NCBI RefSeq assembly: GCF_001575205.1 | Contig: NZ_LSRE01000018.1 | Location: 62,001 to 126,000 of the forward strand | Length of the DNA: 64,000 nucleotides | Source: Tsukamurella pseudospumae | GTDB lineage: Bacteria > Actinomycetota > Actinomycetes > Mycobacteriales > Mycobacteriaceae | Reading direction: 5' to 3' | In this document: piece after piece, positions 25,181 to 32,589 of the stretch | Numbering within the stretch: position 1 is the first letter of the stretch | Layout: the number at the start of each line of letters is the position of its first letter | Notes under the pieces: generated by a model | The model's database searches: none | What the model saw: the letters and a program-made list of their open reading frames with translations, nothing else | Told to the model about the DNA's origin: nothing | Made by a program: the position numbers and the translations under genes

Positions 25181-25981
25181 TCACGTGCCGGCCAGGCGCG
25201 AGACCACCGGGCGCATCGCCTCCAGGGTGTGCCCGCCGAGCGCGATGAGGGAGAAGCCGTACTGCTCGCGACGGCGGATCAGCGTGTCGCAGATCTCGTC
25301 GACCGAGCCGTCGACCAGCGCGGGGGAGTCCACGGCGCGGAGCGCGTCGAGATCGCTGCCGATGAAGGCGCTGACGTAGTCGGGGGCGAAGCCGTTGACC
25401 GCGAAGATCGAGCAGGCCAGCTCCACTCGGTCCCGCAGCGGCGCGGTGAGTTCCGCGAGCCGCTCCGCCGAGGTGGAGGGGGCCGTCGCCACGGCCACCG
25501 TGTCGGCCCGATCCCGTGCCACGGCAAGAGCCTTGGGCCCGCCGGCGGCCATGAGCACCGGGGTGTGGCCGGCACCGTCGAGCGCGGTGAGGGCGTCGAG
25601 GGTCTCGACGACCCGGGCCAGGCGCTGCGCCCCCGTGCCGTAGGGCACGCCGAGCGCCTCAGCATCGGCGGCCACGTCGGGCCTACCCGTGCCGATGCCG
25701 AACCGGAACCGCCCGCCGCTGATGGTCGCCAGCGAATGCGCCTGCCACGCCGCGTGCTTCGGGTCGTGCAGCGGCGCGGCGACCACGTAGTTCGCCACCT
25801 CCAGGGTCGACGTGGCGCCCAGCGCCACCGCCGCGGAGGTGAAACCGTCCGGGAGCGGGTAGTTCTCGGGGAGCGCGAGGACGTCGAAGCCGTCGGACTC
25901 GATCGACCGCGCATAGGTCGCCCAGTCGCCCAGCTGCGGCACGGGCAGCGCCGTGACCGCGAATCGGAATGGTCGGGTCAT
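25181..25981 (-). CDS. Luciferase-like (LLM) flavin-dependent oxidoreductase
   Basis: A 266-residue TIM-barrel protein of the bacterial luciferase-like family, which uses FMN or F420. It shows FRFAVTALPVPQLGDWATYARSIESDGFDVLALPENYP at the start (split here over two motifs), then GGRFRFGIGTGRPD for the cofactor loop and TPVLMAAGGPKALAVA. It is shorter than many members (about 300). The ATG at 25981 has a full AAGGAGG 8 bases upstream, so the longer upstream frame is rejected. Its start is 2 bases from the stop of the membrane protein gene 25983-27413, so both are probably on one transcript. F420 use is typical for actinobacteria but not shown. Confidence 0.82.
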   Translation of the reverse strand: MTRPFRFAVTALPVPQLGDWATYARSIESDGFDVLALPENYPLPDGFTSAAVALGATSTLEVANYVVAAPLHDPKHAAWQAHSLATISGGRFRFGIGTGRPDVAADAEALGVPYGTGAQRLARVVETLDALTALDGAGHTPVLMAAGGPKALAVARDRADTVAVATAPSTSAERLAELTAPLRDRVELACSIFAVNGFAPDYVSAFIGSDLDALRAVDSPALVDGSVDEICDTLIRRREQYGFSLIALGGHTLEAMRPVVSRLAGT

Positions 25982-25982
25982 G

Positions 25983-27413
25983 TCAGGAACCTCCTTGTTC
26001 GGGGCTGGAACCGCCGTCGCCGTCGGGCTGGACGAGGCGGAAGTGCGAGCGATCGCGCTCCATGTACCGGCGCTCGTAGACGCCCTCGATCCGCTTGCCG
26101 TCGACGGTGGCGGACAGGTGCAACCGGCCACCGTCGAGCCGCGCCGTGACGAGCAGCGGAGCGTCGTCCTTGTGCTTGCGCATCTCGAGGACGTCGCCCT
26201 TCTTCTCGAGTTGCCACGCGACCGTCTTCCCCGACGGTTCCTGGGTCACGACGCTGTCGTAGCCCTCGCCCAGGGACTTGAGCACGGCGTTGCTCTCGCT
26301 GCCGCGCAGGGTGATCGCCACGTTGGACCAGGGCGCCGGATCGCGTTGCGTGAGTGTGGCCGGCGCGCCGTCGATCGTGAACGAGGTCGTGCGCCAGATC
26401 CCGTCGAGGTCCGAGCGCGGGGTGTGGATCACGTAGACCGTCATCGCCCCGGTGGAGGCCAGCGAGACGACCATCAGTGCCGCCGCCGCGAACTTGAGCA
26501 CGACGCCGGTGATCCGCGACCAGGCCCGGCCCGCACCCGCCACGGGCAGCGGAGTCACCGGAGTCGGCGCGGGGCGATTGAACACGACGCGCAGCAGGTT
26601 CGGCAGGTACGGCACCGTGAGGGCGACGGCCACGACGAGCAGCTCTCCCGACACGATCTTCACGGGGACGTCGTAGAACAGGTTGAGCAGGAACACCTGG
26701 CCCATCGCCACGATCGCGAGCAGCGCACCGAGCAGCGCCGTGCGCCGCCACAGCAGCAGGATGCCGGCGACGAGCTCGACCAGGCCCGTGGCCACCATGT
26801 ACGGGACGGATGCACCCATGAAGCCCCACAGTGTGGTGAACAGGCTGGTGTCGCCGGTGAGCTGCAACTGCTGCGAGGGCAGCGCCATGAAACCCATCTG
26901 CGTGGGGATCACCTTGGCGAGGCCGTAGATGATCATCGACAGTGCGAGACAGAACCGGGCGAGGACCCCGAGCAGTCCCAGCAGCGAGCGGTAGTCCGCG
27001 CGGTTCCGGTCCAGCAGGGTCCATACCGCCACGATCACGATGCCGACGATGATCCAGCCGAGGTGCATGCACCACTGCCACATGTTGTCGCCGCCGCCGG
27101 TGAGGACGATGTCCACGCCCCGCCCGCGTGCGACATAACTGCCGATCTGGGCGAACAGCCACCAGATCCCGCTGAACTTCCAGATGATCGCCAGTCCGAC
27201 GTTGCCGTAGAGCGACAGCAGCAGGATGCCGCCGCCGATCACGAACAGGAACCGGAACGCCAGCTTCTGCGCGCCCGACCACTGCGCGCCCGGATCGGAG
27301 GCGCCCGGATCGGAGGCGCCCGGATCGGACGGCTGCGGTGCGGCCGGGGCGGGCGACGATTGCGTTCCGTGGCTCTGCGGTGCGCTCATGACCGAATCGT
27401 ATGGCTCACTCAC
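25983..27413 (-). CDS. DoxX-like polytopic membrane protein, paralogue 1
   Basis: A 476-residue membrane protein. A Pro/Ser-rich cytoplasmic start contains three DPGAS repeats. About seven to eight hydrophobic helices lie between 48 and 320. The central part (GLAKVIPTQMGFMALPSQ, then GLVELVAGILLLWRRTALLGA) resembles DoxX-type quinone or redox-linked proteins. A soluble C-terminal domain (about 330-470) shows LDGIWRTTSFTIDG and VDGKRIEGVYERRY. The GTG at 27413 has AGGAGGG just upstream; an ATG at 27389 is an alternative. It is adjacent to a full-length paralogue (27446-28783), so the pair arose by tandem duplication. Function unknown. Confidence 0.65.
   Translation of the reverse strand: MSEPYDSVMSAPQSHGTQSSPAPAAPQPSDPGASDPGASDPGAQWSGAQKLAFRFLFVIGGGILLLSLYGNVGLAIIWKFSGIWWLFAQIGSYVARGRGVDIVLTGGGDNMWQWCMHLGWIIVGIVIVAVWTLLDRNRADYRSLLGLLGVLARFCLALSMIIYGLAKVIPTQMGFMALPSQQLQLTGDTSLFTTLWGFMGASVPYMVATGLVELVAGILLLWRRTALLGALLAIVAMGQVFLLNLFYDVPVKIVSGELLVVAVALTVPYLPNLLRVVFNRPAPTPVTPLPVAGAGRAWSRITGVVLKFAAAALMVVSLASTGAMTVYVIHTPRSDLDGIWRTTSFTIDGAPATLTQRDPAPWSNVAITLRGSESNAVLKSLGEGYDSVVTQEPSGKTVAWQLEKKGDVLEMRKHKDDAPLLVTARLDGGRLHLSATVDGKRIEGVYERRYMERDRSHFRLVQPDGDGGSSPEQGGS
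27286..27330. repeat. Three tandem 15-bp repeats
   Basis: Three copies of GCGCCCGGATCGGAG (the last base of the third copy differs) encode repeated Asp-Pro-Gly-Ala-Ser in the N-terminal tail of the DoxX-like protein. Copy number may vary between strains by slippage. Confidence 0.85.
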
Positions 27414-27445
27414 GAGTCCCTCCTAGTGACAGATGTAACCGGATG

Positions 27446-28783
27446 TCAGGGGAAATCGAGGCTCGGCGCGTCCTCGTCGGGTATCGGGTGGGTGAACCGC
27501 AGGTCCTCCGAGGCGCGTTTCATCGGGCGGCGCTCGAACGCCGCGGTGATCTCCCGGCCGTCGACGCGGCCGGCGAGGGTGAGGTGGTCGCGGTCGGGCT
27601 GGGTGTACCGCAGCACCGTCTCCGGGCCGGACTCGCGCGGCTTGATCGTGAGGGAGGCGTCGTCGACCTCGAGGACCCAGGGGGTCGCGCGGGCGGCGGA
27701 GTCCTGCGTGACGAACGACGTGTAGCCGTCGCCGGTGGACTCCCACATCCCGCGGCCGCGGTAGGTGATCGCGACGTTGACCCACAGCGGGTCCGCGGAC
27801 AGCGTCGCCTCCGCGCCGTCGACCCGGAACGAGGTGGCGTGCCACACGCCGTCGATGTCGCTGCGGGTCTCGGCGAGCGCGGCCTTGGAGCTCACGCCCG
27901 ACACCACGCCGAAGGCGGTGATCGTGACGATCGCCAGCACGGCGAGGGCCTTGCCGCAGCGTCGCAGCCAGGTCCGCTCGGCGCCCGCGGCACGCCAGAT
28001 CGCCGGCATCGGCCCGGCGGCGCGGCCGAATCCGACGCGGATCAGGTTGATCCACTGGGGTGCGAGGAGGGTGATCGCGATGAGCAGGAACTCGACGCAG
28101 AGGAACTTCACCGGCACGTTGTAGAAGGTGTCCATCAGCACCACCTGAACCATCGAGATGATCGAGCCGAGGGCTCCCAGAATCCAGGTGCGCCGCGAGA
28201 GCAGCAGGAGTCCCGAGATCAGTTCGACGAGGCCGGTCACGATCGAGTAGCCGTCGGACGCGCCCATGAATCCCCAGAGCATGTTCATCCGGCTGATGTC
28301 GCCCGCGGGCTGCAGCGCGTAGGTCGGCAGCTCCATGAACGCCATCTGGGTGGGGATCGCCTTGCCCAGGCCGTAGAAGATCATGCCGCTCGCCAGCGCG
28401 ATCCGCCCCACCTGCCAGAGCAGGCCGCCGAGGCCGCGGTAGTCGCGCCGGCCGCGGTCGAGCAGCGTCCACACCGCCGTGATCACGACGGCCGTCACCG
28501 CCCAGCCGATGTGGTACTGCCAGATGCCCAGCGAGTCGCCCGCGCCGCGCAGCGCCAGGAGCTGCACCTCCGTGCCCGTGACGAGCGCGCCGAGTCGCGC
28601 GAACGGGTCCTGCACCGCGGGCATGATCATTCCCAGCTGCAGGCTGCCGAACACGGCGAGCAGGGTCAGCCCGCCGCCGAGGGTGAACAGCAGCCGGAAG
28701 CCGATCTTCTGGGCGGTGGTCCAGGCGGGCACGGGCGCGTTCTCGGGCGCCGACGGTGCCGCCTCCACTGTCTGGGAGGTCAT
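27446..28783 (-). CDS. DoxX-like polytopic membrane protein, paralogue 2
   Basis: A 445-residue paralogue of the downstream gene with the same plan: short cytoplasmic tail, helices between about 27 and 300 and a soluble C-terminal domain. Shared signatures are GLGKAIPTQMAFMELPTY, LWGFMGAS, GLVELISGLLLLSRRTW and SDIDGVWHATSFRVDG. The ATG at 28783 starts the fold; there is a long non-coding-like frame upstream. It is divergent from rplM across 259 bp. The SDIDGxW strand opening the outer domain is conserved in both copies. Function unknown; heterodimer formation of the two copies is possible. Confidence 0.65.
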   Translation of the reverse strand: MTSQTVEAAPSAPENAPVPAWTTAQKIGFRLLFTLGGGLTLLAVFGSLQLGMIMPAVQDPFARLGALVTGTEVQLLALRGAGDSLGIWQYHIGWAVTAVVITAVWTLLDRGRRDYRGLGGLLWQVGRIALASGMIFYGLGKAIPTQMAFMELPTYALQPAGDISRMNMLWGFMGASDGYSIVTGLVELISGLLLLSRRTWILGALGSIISMVQVVLMDTFYNVPVKFLCVEFLLIAITLLAPQWINLIRVGFGRAAGPMPAIWRAAGAERTWLRRCGKALAVLAIVTITAFGVVSGVSSKAALAETRSDIDGVWHATSFRVDGAEATLSADPLWVNVAITYRGRGMWESTGDGYTSFVTQDSAARATPWVLEVDDASLTIKPRESGPETVLRYTQPDRDHLTLAGRVDGREITAAFERRPMKRASEDLRFTHPIPDEDAPSLDFP

Positions 28784-28882
28784 GGTCGGAAATCTATGTC
28801 CCGACGGTGCTCGGCCACATCCGGGACGTCCCTGGGCCGCACCCTGATTCCGGTTCGGGGGTGCGGCGGACCGTCGGGCGTT

Positions 28883-28912
28883 TTGACCTGCGCCCTTGTA
28901 CCCGCGTACTCT
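28883..28912 (+). promoter_or_regulatory. Sigma-70-type promoter for rplM-rpsI
   Basis: TTGACC at 28883-28888 and TACTCT at 28907-28912, 18 bp apart. Transcription would start near 28919, leaving a leader of about 125 bases before the rplM GTG. No riboswitch or clear autoregulatory fold was recognised in the leader. Confidence 0.55.
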
Positions 28913-29042
28913 GGTCCGCTGGTGTGTGACGCCGCGCCGCAGTTCCTGGCTGTGCGGAGTCGAGTCCCGGGTCTCCGTTGGTCGCCGGGGGTGCTCTCGT
29001 CGCGCATGGACCGGCACCGAACCATCGAGCAGAGGATCTCCT

Positions 29043-29489
29043 GTGCCTACTTACACCCCGAAGGCGGGTGACGTGACCCGGCAGTGGTACGTCATCGACG
29101 CTTCTGACGTGGTGCTCGGCCGTCTCGCTGTCGCAGCTGCAACCCTGCTGCGCGGCAAGCACAAGCCGACCTTCGCCCCCAACGTGGACGGCGGCGACTA
29201 CGTCATCATCATCAACGCCGAGAAGGTCGCCCTCTCGGGCGCCAAGCTCACCGACAAGCGGCACTACCGCCACTCGGGCTTCCCGGGCGGTCTCAGCTCG
29301 CGCACGATGGCTGAGGTGCTCGGCTCCAAGAACCCGGAGCGCGTGGTGCAGAAGGCCGTTCTGGGGATGATCCCCAAGAACAAGCTGGGCAACGCCATCG
29401 GCGGCAAGCTGAAGGTCTACGCCGGCCCGAACCACCCCCACACCGCGCAGCAGCCGGTTCCCTACGAGATCAAGCAGGTGGCCCAGTGA
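29043..29489 (+). CDS. rplM: 50S ribosomal protein L13
   Basis: L13, 148 residues, an early-assembly protein of the large subunit. It shows [21 protein letters not shown] at the start, then [10 protein letters not shown] and the C-terminal [11 protein letters not shown]. The GTG start was chosen because of the AGAGGA site 7 bases upstream and the usual family start (PTYTPKAGD). The stop overlaps the rpsI start by 4 bases, the conserved rplM-rpsI operon. Confidence 0.98.
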   Translation: MPTYTPKAGDVTRQWYVIDASDVVLGRLAVAAATLLRGKHKPTFAPNVDGGDYVIIINAEKVALSGAKLTDKRHYRHSGFPGGLSSRTMAEVLGSKNPERVVQKAVLGMIPKNKLGNAIGGKLKVYAGPNHPHTAQQPVPYEIKQVAQ

Positions 29490-29989
29490 GCGAGACCATC
29501 GAGAACGTCGAGGGCGACGCCGAGGTCGTACTGAACGAGTACACCTCCGAGACCCCCGAGGCCGCTGCCGAGACCCGCGCCCCCCGTGGCCCCGTGGTCG
29601 TCGAGCGTCCCATCCAGACCGTCGGCCGCCGCAAGGAGGCCGTCGTCCGCGTGCGCCTGACCGCCGGCACCGGCAACTTCGTGCTGAACGGCCGCACCAT
29701 CGAGGACTACTTCCCCAACAAGCTGCACCAGCAGCTGGTGAAGTCGCCGCTGGTCACCGTCGAGCGCCTCGAGTCCTTCGACATCGCCGCGAACCTCACC
29801 GGTGGCGGCCCGTCGGGCCAGGCGGGCGCACTGCGCCTCGCCATCGCCCGCGCGCTGATCGAGGTCTCGCCCGAGGATCGCCCCGCGCTCAAGCGCGCCG
29901 GCTTCCTCACGCGTGACCCGCGTGCCGTCGAGCGCAAGAAGTACGGCCTGAAGAAGGCCCGCAAGGCTTCGCAGTACAGCAAGCGCTGA
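29486..29989 (+). CDS. rpsI: 30S ribosomal protein S9
   Basis: S9, 167 residues, whose C-terminal tail reaches the P-site tRNA. The conserved part starts at about 43 ([16 protein letters not shown]) and ends with the basic tail [17 protein letters not shown]. The first 40 residues are an acidic extension common in actinobacteria. The GTG overlaps the rplM stop. A terminator hairpin follows 12 bp after the stop. Confidence 0.98.
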   Translation: MSETIENVEGDAEVVLNEYTSETPEAAAETRAPRGPVVVERPIQTVGRRKEAVVRVRLTAGTGNFVLNGRTIEDYFPNKLHQQLVKSPLVTVERLESFDIAANLTGGGPSGQAGALRLAIARALIEVSPEDRPALKRAGFLTRDPRAVERKKYGLKKARKASQYSKR

Positions 29990-30001
29990 TTGCAGGCTTT
30001 C

Positions 30002-30043
30002 ACCAGGGCAGGCACCCGCATCCGTGCGGGCGCCTGCCCTGGT
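30002..30043 (+). terminator. Terminator after rpsI
   Basis: Outer arms of 12 bp (ACCAGGGCAGGC with GCCTGCCCTGGT) and an inner 5-bp stem with a small loop, followed by CTCGTTT. It ends the rplM-rpsI unit before glmM. Confidence 0.8.
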
Positions 30044-30081
30044 CTCGTTTCCACCCTTCTTCTCTACTTGTGAGGTGACCC

Positions 30082-31473
30082 ATGGGGCGTCTGTTCGGGA
30101 CCGACGGTGTGCGCGGCCTGGCCAACAAGGACCTGACCGCCGACCTGGCGCTGCGGCTGTCCGCGGCCGCGGCGGCGGTGCTGGGCGCGCCGTACGAGAG
30201 GTGGGGCACGGCTGAAGGTGAGCCGAACGGCCGTCGCGACCCGGCGAATGGCGGAAGGGGCGCAGCGCGGCCCTTCGCCGTGGTCGGCTGGGACCCGAGG
30301 GCATCGTCGGAGATGCTGTCCGCGGCGGTCTCCGCGGGCCTGACCAGCGCCGGCGTCGACGTCCTGCTCGTGGGCGTCCTGCCCACGCCCGCGGTCGCGC
30401 ACCTGGTGGCCGAGTACGACGCCGCGCTCGGCGTGATGATCTCCGCCTCGCACAACCCCATGCCCGACAACGGCATCAAGTTCTTCGCGCGCGGCGGGCA
30501 CAAGCTCGAGGACGCGCAGGAGGACGCCATCGAGGCGGCCCTCGACGATCCCGCGCCGCCCCGCCCCACGGGCGCCGCGATCGGCCGCGTCAAGCGCGCC
30601 TTCGACGCCGTCGACCGGTACGTCGCGCACCTCGAGTCGGCGGTGCACGTCTCGCTCGCCGGACTGAAGGTGGTCGTCGACGCGGCCAACGGCGCAGCCT
30701 CGACGGTGGCGGCCAAGGCCTACCGCGACGCGGGCGCCGAGGTGATCGCCATCCACGACGCTCCCGACGGGCTCAACATCAATCGGGACTGCGGCTCGAC
30801 GCACCTGGAGGGCCTGCGTGCGGCGGTCCTCGCGCACGAGGCCGACCTGGGCCTCGGCCACGACGGCGACGCGGACCGCTGCCTCGCCATCGACGCCGCC
30901 GGCCGGACCATCGACGGCGACGCCATCATGGCGATCCTCGCCATCGCGATGGACGAGGCCGGCGAGCTCACCGACCACACGCTGGTCGCGACCGTGATGA
31001 GCAACCTCGGCCTGCACCTGGCGATGAAGGCCGCGGGCATCACCCTGCGGACGGCCGCCGTGGGCGACCGCTACGTGCTCGAGGAGCTGCGTACGGGCGG
31101 CTACGCCCTGGGTGGGGAGCAGTCGGGGCACGTCGTGCTTCCGGCGCTCGGCACCACGGGCGACGGTGTCCTCACCGGACTCAAGATCATGGAGCGGATG
31201 GCGCAGACCGGTGCGTCGCTGGCCGAGCTGGCGTCGGTGCTCACCGTCCTGCCGCAGGTACTGGTGAACGTGAAGGTGATCGACAAGGCCGCGGCGATGT
31301 CCTCGTCGGACCTGGTCGCGGCGCTCGCCGCGGAGGAGGCCGCGCTGGGCGAGGCCGGCCGTATCCTGCTGCGCCCGTCGGGCACGGAGCCGCTGGTCAG
31401 GGTCATGGTCGAGGCGCCGACCGAGGAGGTCGCGCGGGGCACCGCCGAGCGTCTCGCCGGTCTCATCTCCTGA
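30082..31473 (+). CDS. glmM: Phosphoglucosamine mutase
   Basis: GlmM interconverts glucosamine-6-phosphate and glucosamine-1-phosphate for peptidoglycan precursor synthesis. It is 463 residues, slightly long. [12 protein letters not shown] opens the protein. The phosphoserine loop ISASHNPM has Ser123, the metal loop is DGDADR (261-266), and the phosphate-binding end is [13 protein letters not shown]. Residues about 38-64 are a charged, glycine-rich insertion ([14 protein letters not shown]) between the first helix and the VVGWDPRAS strand that I do not recall in mycobacterial GlmM. The ATG has GAGGTGA upstream. Confidence 0.97.
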   Translation: MGRLFGTDGVRGLANKDLTADLALRLSAAAAAVLGAPYERWGTAEGEPNGRRDPANGGRGAARPFAVVGWDPRASSEMLSAAVSAGLTSAGVDVLLVGVLPTPAVAHLVAEYDAALGVMISASHNPMPDNGIKFFARGGHKLEDAQEDAIEAALDDPAPPRPTGAAIGRVKRAFDAVDRYVAHLESAVHVSLAGLKVVVDAANGAASTVAAKAYRDAGAEVIAIHDAPDGLNINRDCGSTHLEGLRAAVLAHEADLGLGHDGDADRCLAIDAAGRTIDGDAIMAILAIAMDEAGELTDHTLVATVMSNLGLHLAMKAAGITLRTAAVGDRYVLEELRTGGYALGGEQSGHVVLPALGTTGDGVLTGLKIMERMAQTGASLAELASVLTVLPQVLVNVKVIDKAAAMSSSDLVAALAAEEAALGEAGRILLRPSGTEPLVRVMVEAPTEEVARGTAERLAGLIS

Positions 31474-31480
31474 CGGGGCC

Positions 31481-31498
31481 TATCGAAACGTTTTCATA
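31481..31498. promoter_or_regulatory. LacI-type palindrome candidate
   Basis: TATCGAAA-CG-TTTTCATA is an imperfect palindrome with a central CG (six of eight positions pair), the pattern of LacI/GalR-family operators. It lies 18 bp before the HAD hydrolase ATG. No LacI-type regulator gene is in the window, so this is tentative. Confidence 0.3.
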
Positions 31499-31515
31499 AC
31501 CGGTACCGTGTGGGT

Positions 31516-32205
31516 ATGACCGGTTATGAGGGTGTGCTGTTCGACTTCTCGGGAACCCTGTTCCGGCTGGAGCCGGACCCGCAGTGGTTCGCGGGCCTCG
31601 CCGCCGCCGACGGGCGCCCGCTCGACGACGCCGCCCAGCGCGAGCTCCTGCACCGGATGACGGTCCCCGTCGGGCTCCCGGTGCCGATGGAGGGCGAGGC
31701 GCTGCGCACCTGGCACGCCCGCGACCTCTCGACCGCGGACCATCGGGGCGCCTACCTGCACGTGCTCGAGCACTCCGGCGTCGCCGACGAGGCCGATCGC
31801 GAGCGCCTCTACGGCGAGTTCTCGAACCCGCTGAACTGGACGATCTACCCCGACACCGCCGATGTCCTGCGCGCGGTCCGGGACGCCGGCCTCCGGGTGG
31901 GCGTGCTGTCCAACATCGGCTACGACATCCGCCCGGCCTTCGAGCGGGAGGGGATCGACGGCCTCGTCGACGAGTTCGTCCTCTCCTTCGAGGCGGGGCA
32001 CGCCAAGCCCGACCTCGAGGTCTTCCGCATCGCCGCCGAGGCGCTGGCGCTGGTGCCGGAGCGGGTCCTCATGGTCGGCGACAGCCACGAGGCCGACGGT
32101 GCCTCCCGCGCGATCGGGTGCGGCTTCGCGCAGGTGGATCCTCTGCCCGTGGATCGGCGTCCCTCCGGACTGCTCGACGCCGTGCGGCAGGCCGGCGTGA
32201 TCTGA
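31516..32205 (+). CDS. HAD-family hydrolase
   Basis: A 229-residue haloacid-dehalogenase-type hydrolase, probably a small-molecule phosphatase. Motif I is DFSGTL (about 10-15), with the nucleophile Asp but Ser in place of the usual second Asp, which acts as acid-base in phosphatases. Motif II is VLSNIG, motif III is the lysine in GHAKPDLEVF, and motif IV is MVGDSHEADG. A helical cap lies between about 20 and 100. The ATG at 31516 is preferred to the in-frame GTG at 31510. The substrate is not predictable. Confidence 0.85.
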   Translation: MTGYEGVLFDFSGTLFRLEPDPQWFAGLAAADGRPLDDAAQRELLHRMTVPVGLPVPMEGEALRTWHARDLSTADHRGAYLHVLEHSGVADEADRERLYGEFSNPLNWTIYPDTADVLRAVRDAGLRVGVLSNIGYDIRPAFEREGIDGLVDEFVLSFEAGHAKPDLEVFRIAAEALALVPERVLMVGDSHEADGASRAIGCGFAQVDPLPVDRRPSGLLDAVRQAGVI

Positions 32206-32215
32206 GGGGTCGCGC

Positions 32216-32245
32216 GGAACCGATCCGCCTGCTGGTGCGTCCAAT
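32216..32245 (+). promoter_or_regulatory. ECF (SigM-like) promoter, site C
   Basis: GGAAC at 32216-32220, a 17-bp spacer, CGTC at 32238-32241, then CAAT. The last bases of the spacer (CTGGTG) are identical to site A. The predicted start of transcription is about 33 bp before the EspC-like ATG, the same distance as at site B. Confidence 0.8.
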
Positions 32246-32280
32246 GTATGACGGGGTTGTGCGGGCGATGGGGGATCGCG

Positions 32281-32589
32281 ATGGGCACGAAGATCGATGC
32301 GGCGGCGATCCGCACCGCGGGCGGCAGGTACCAGGCGGTGGGTGAGACGCTCGGGACGATCGCCGGCAGGATCCGCGGGTTCACAGCGGAGGCCGGGGAT
32401 TTCGGGCGGAACTACCACTCCGACGGCGCGGCCTACGCGGCGGCGCTGGGGACGGTCGCCACGGTGGCCGCCGCCTGGCAGGCGGGCGCCACGGCCTGCG
32501 GGACGGGCCTCACGAACTCCGCGAGCGCCCACGTCCGCACGGACGACGGTGCCGCCACCGCGGTCACGGGGGCCGGCGCCGGTGGCTGA
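32281..32589 (+). CDS. EspC/WXG100-like ESX substrate
   Basis: A 102-residue helical protein resembling the EspC/EspF (DUF2580) group of ESX-1-associated proteins: KIDAAAIRTAGGRYQAVGETL, then a second helix ending NSASAHVRTDDG. The position of the YxxxD/E export signal reads HxxxD (His84 to Asp88). No signal peptide. The gene overlaps the next gene by 8 bases and is preceded by SigM-like site C, tying it to the main ESX locus about 8 kb upstream. It is likely a co-secreted partner of the 572-residue protein. Confidence 0.65.
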   Translation: MGTKIDAAAIRTAGGRYQAVGETLGTIAGRIRGFTAEAGDFGRNYHSDGAAYAAALGTVATVAAAWQAGATACGTGLTNSASAHVRTDDGAATAVTGAGAGG

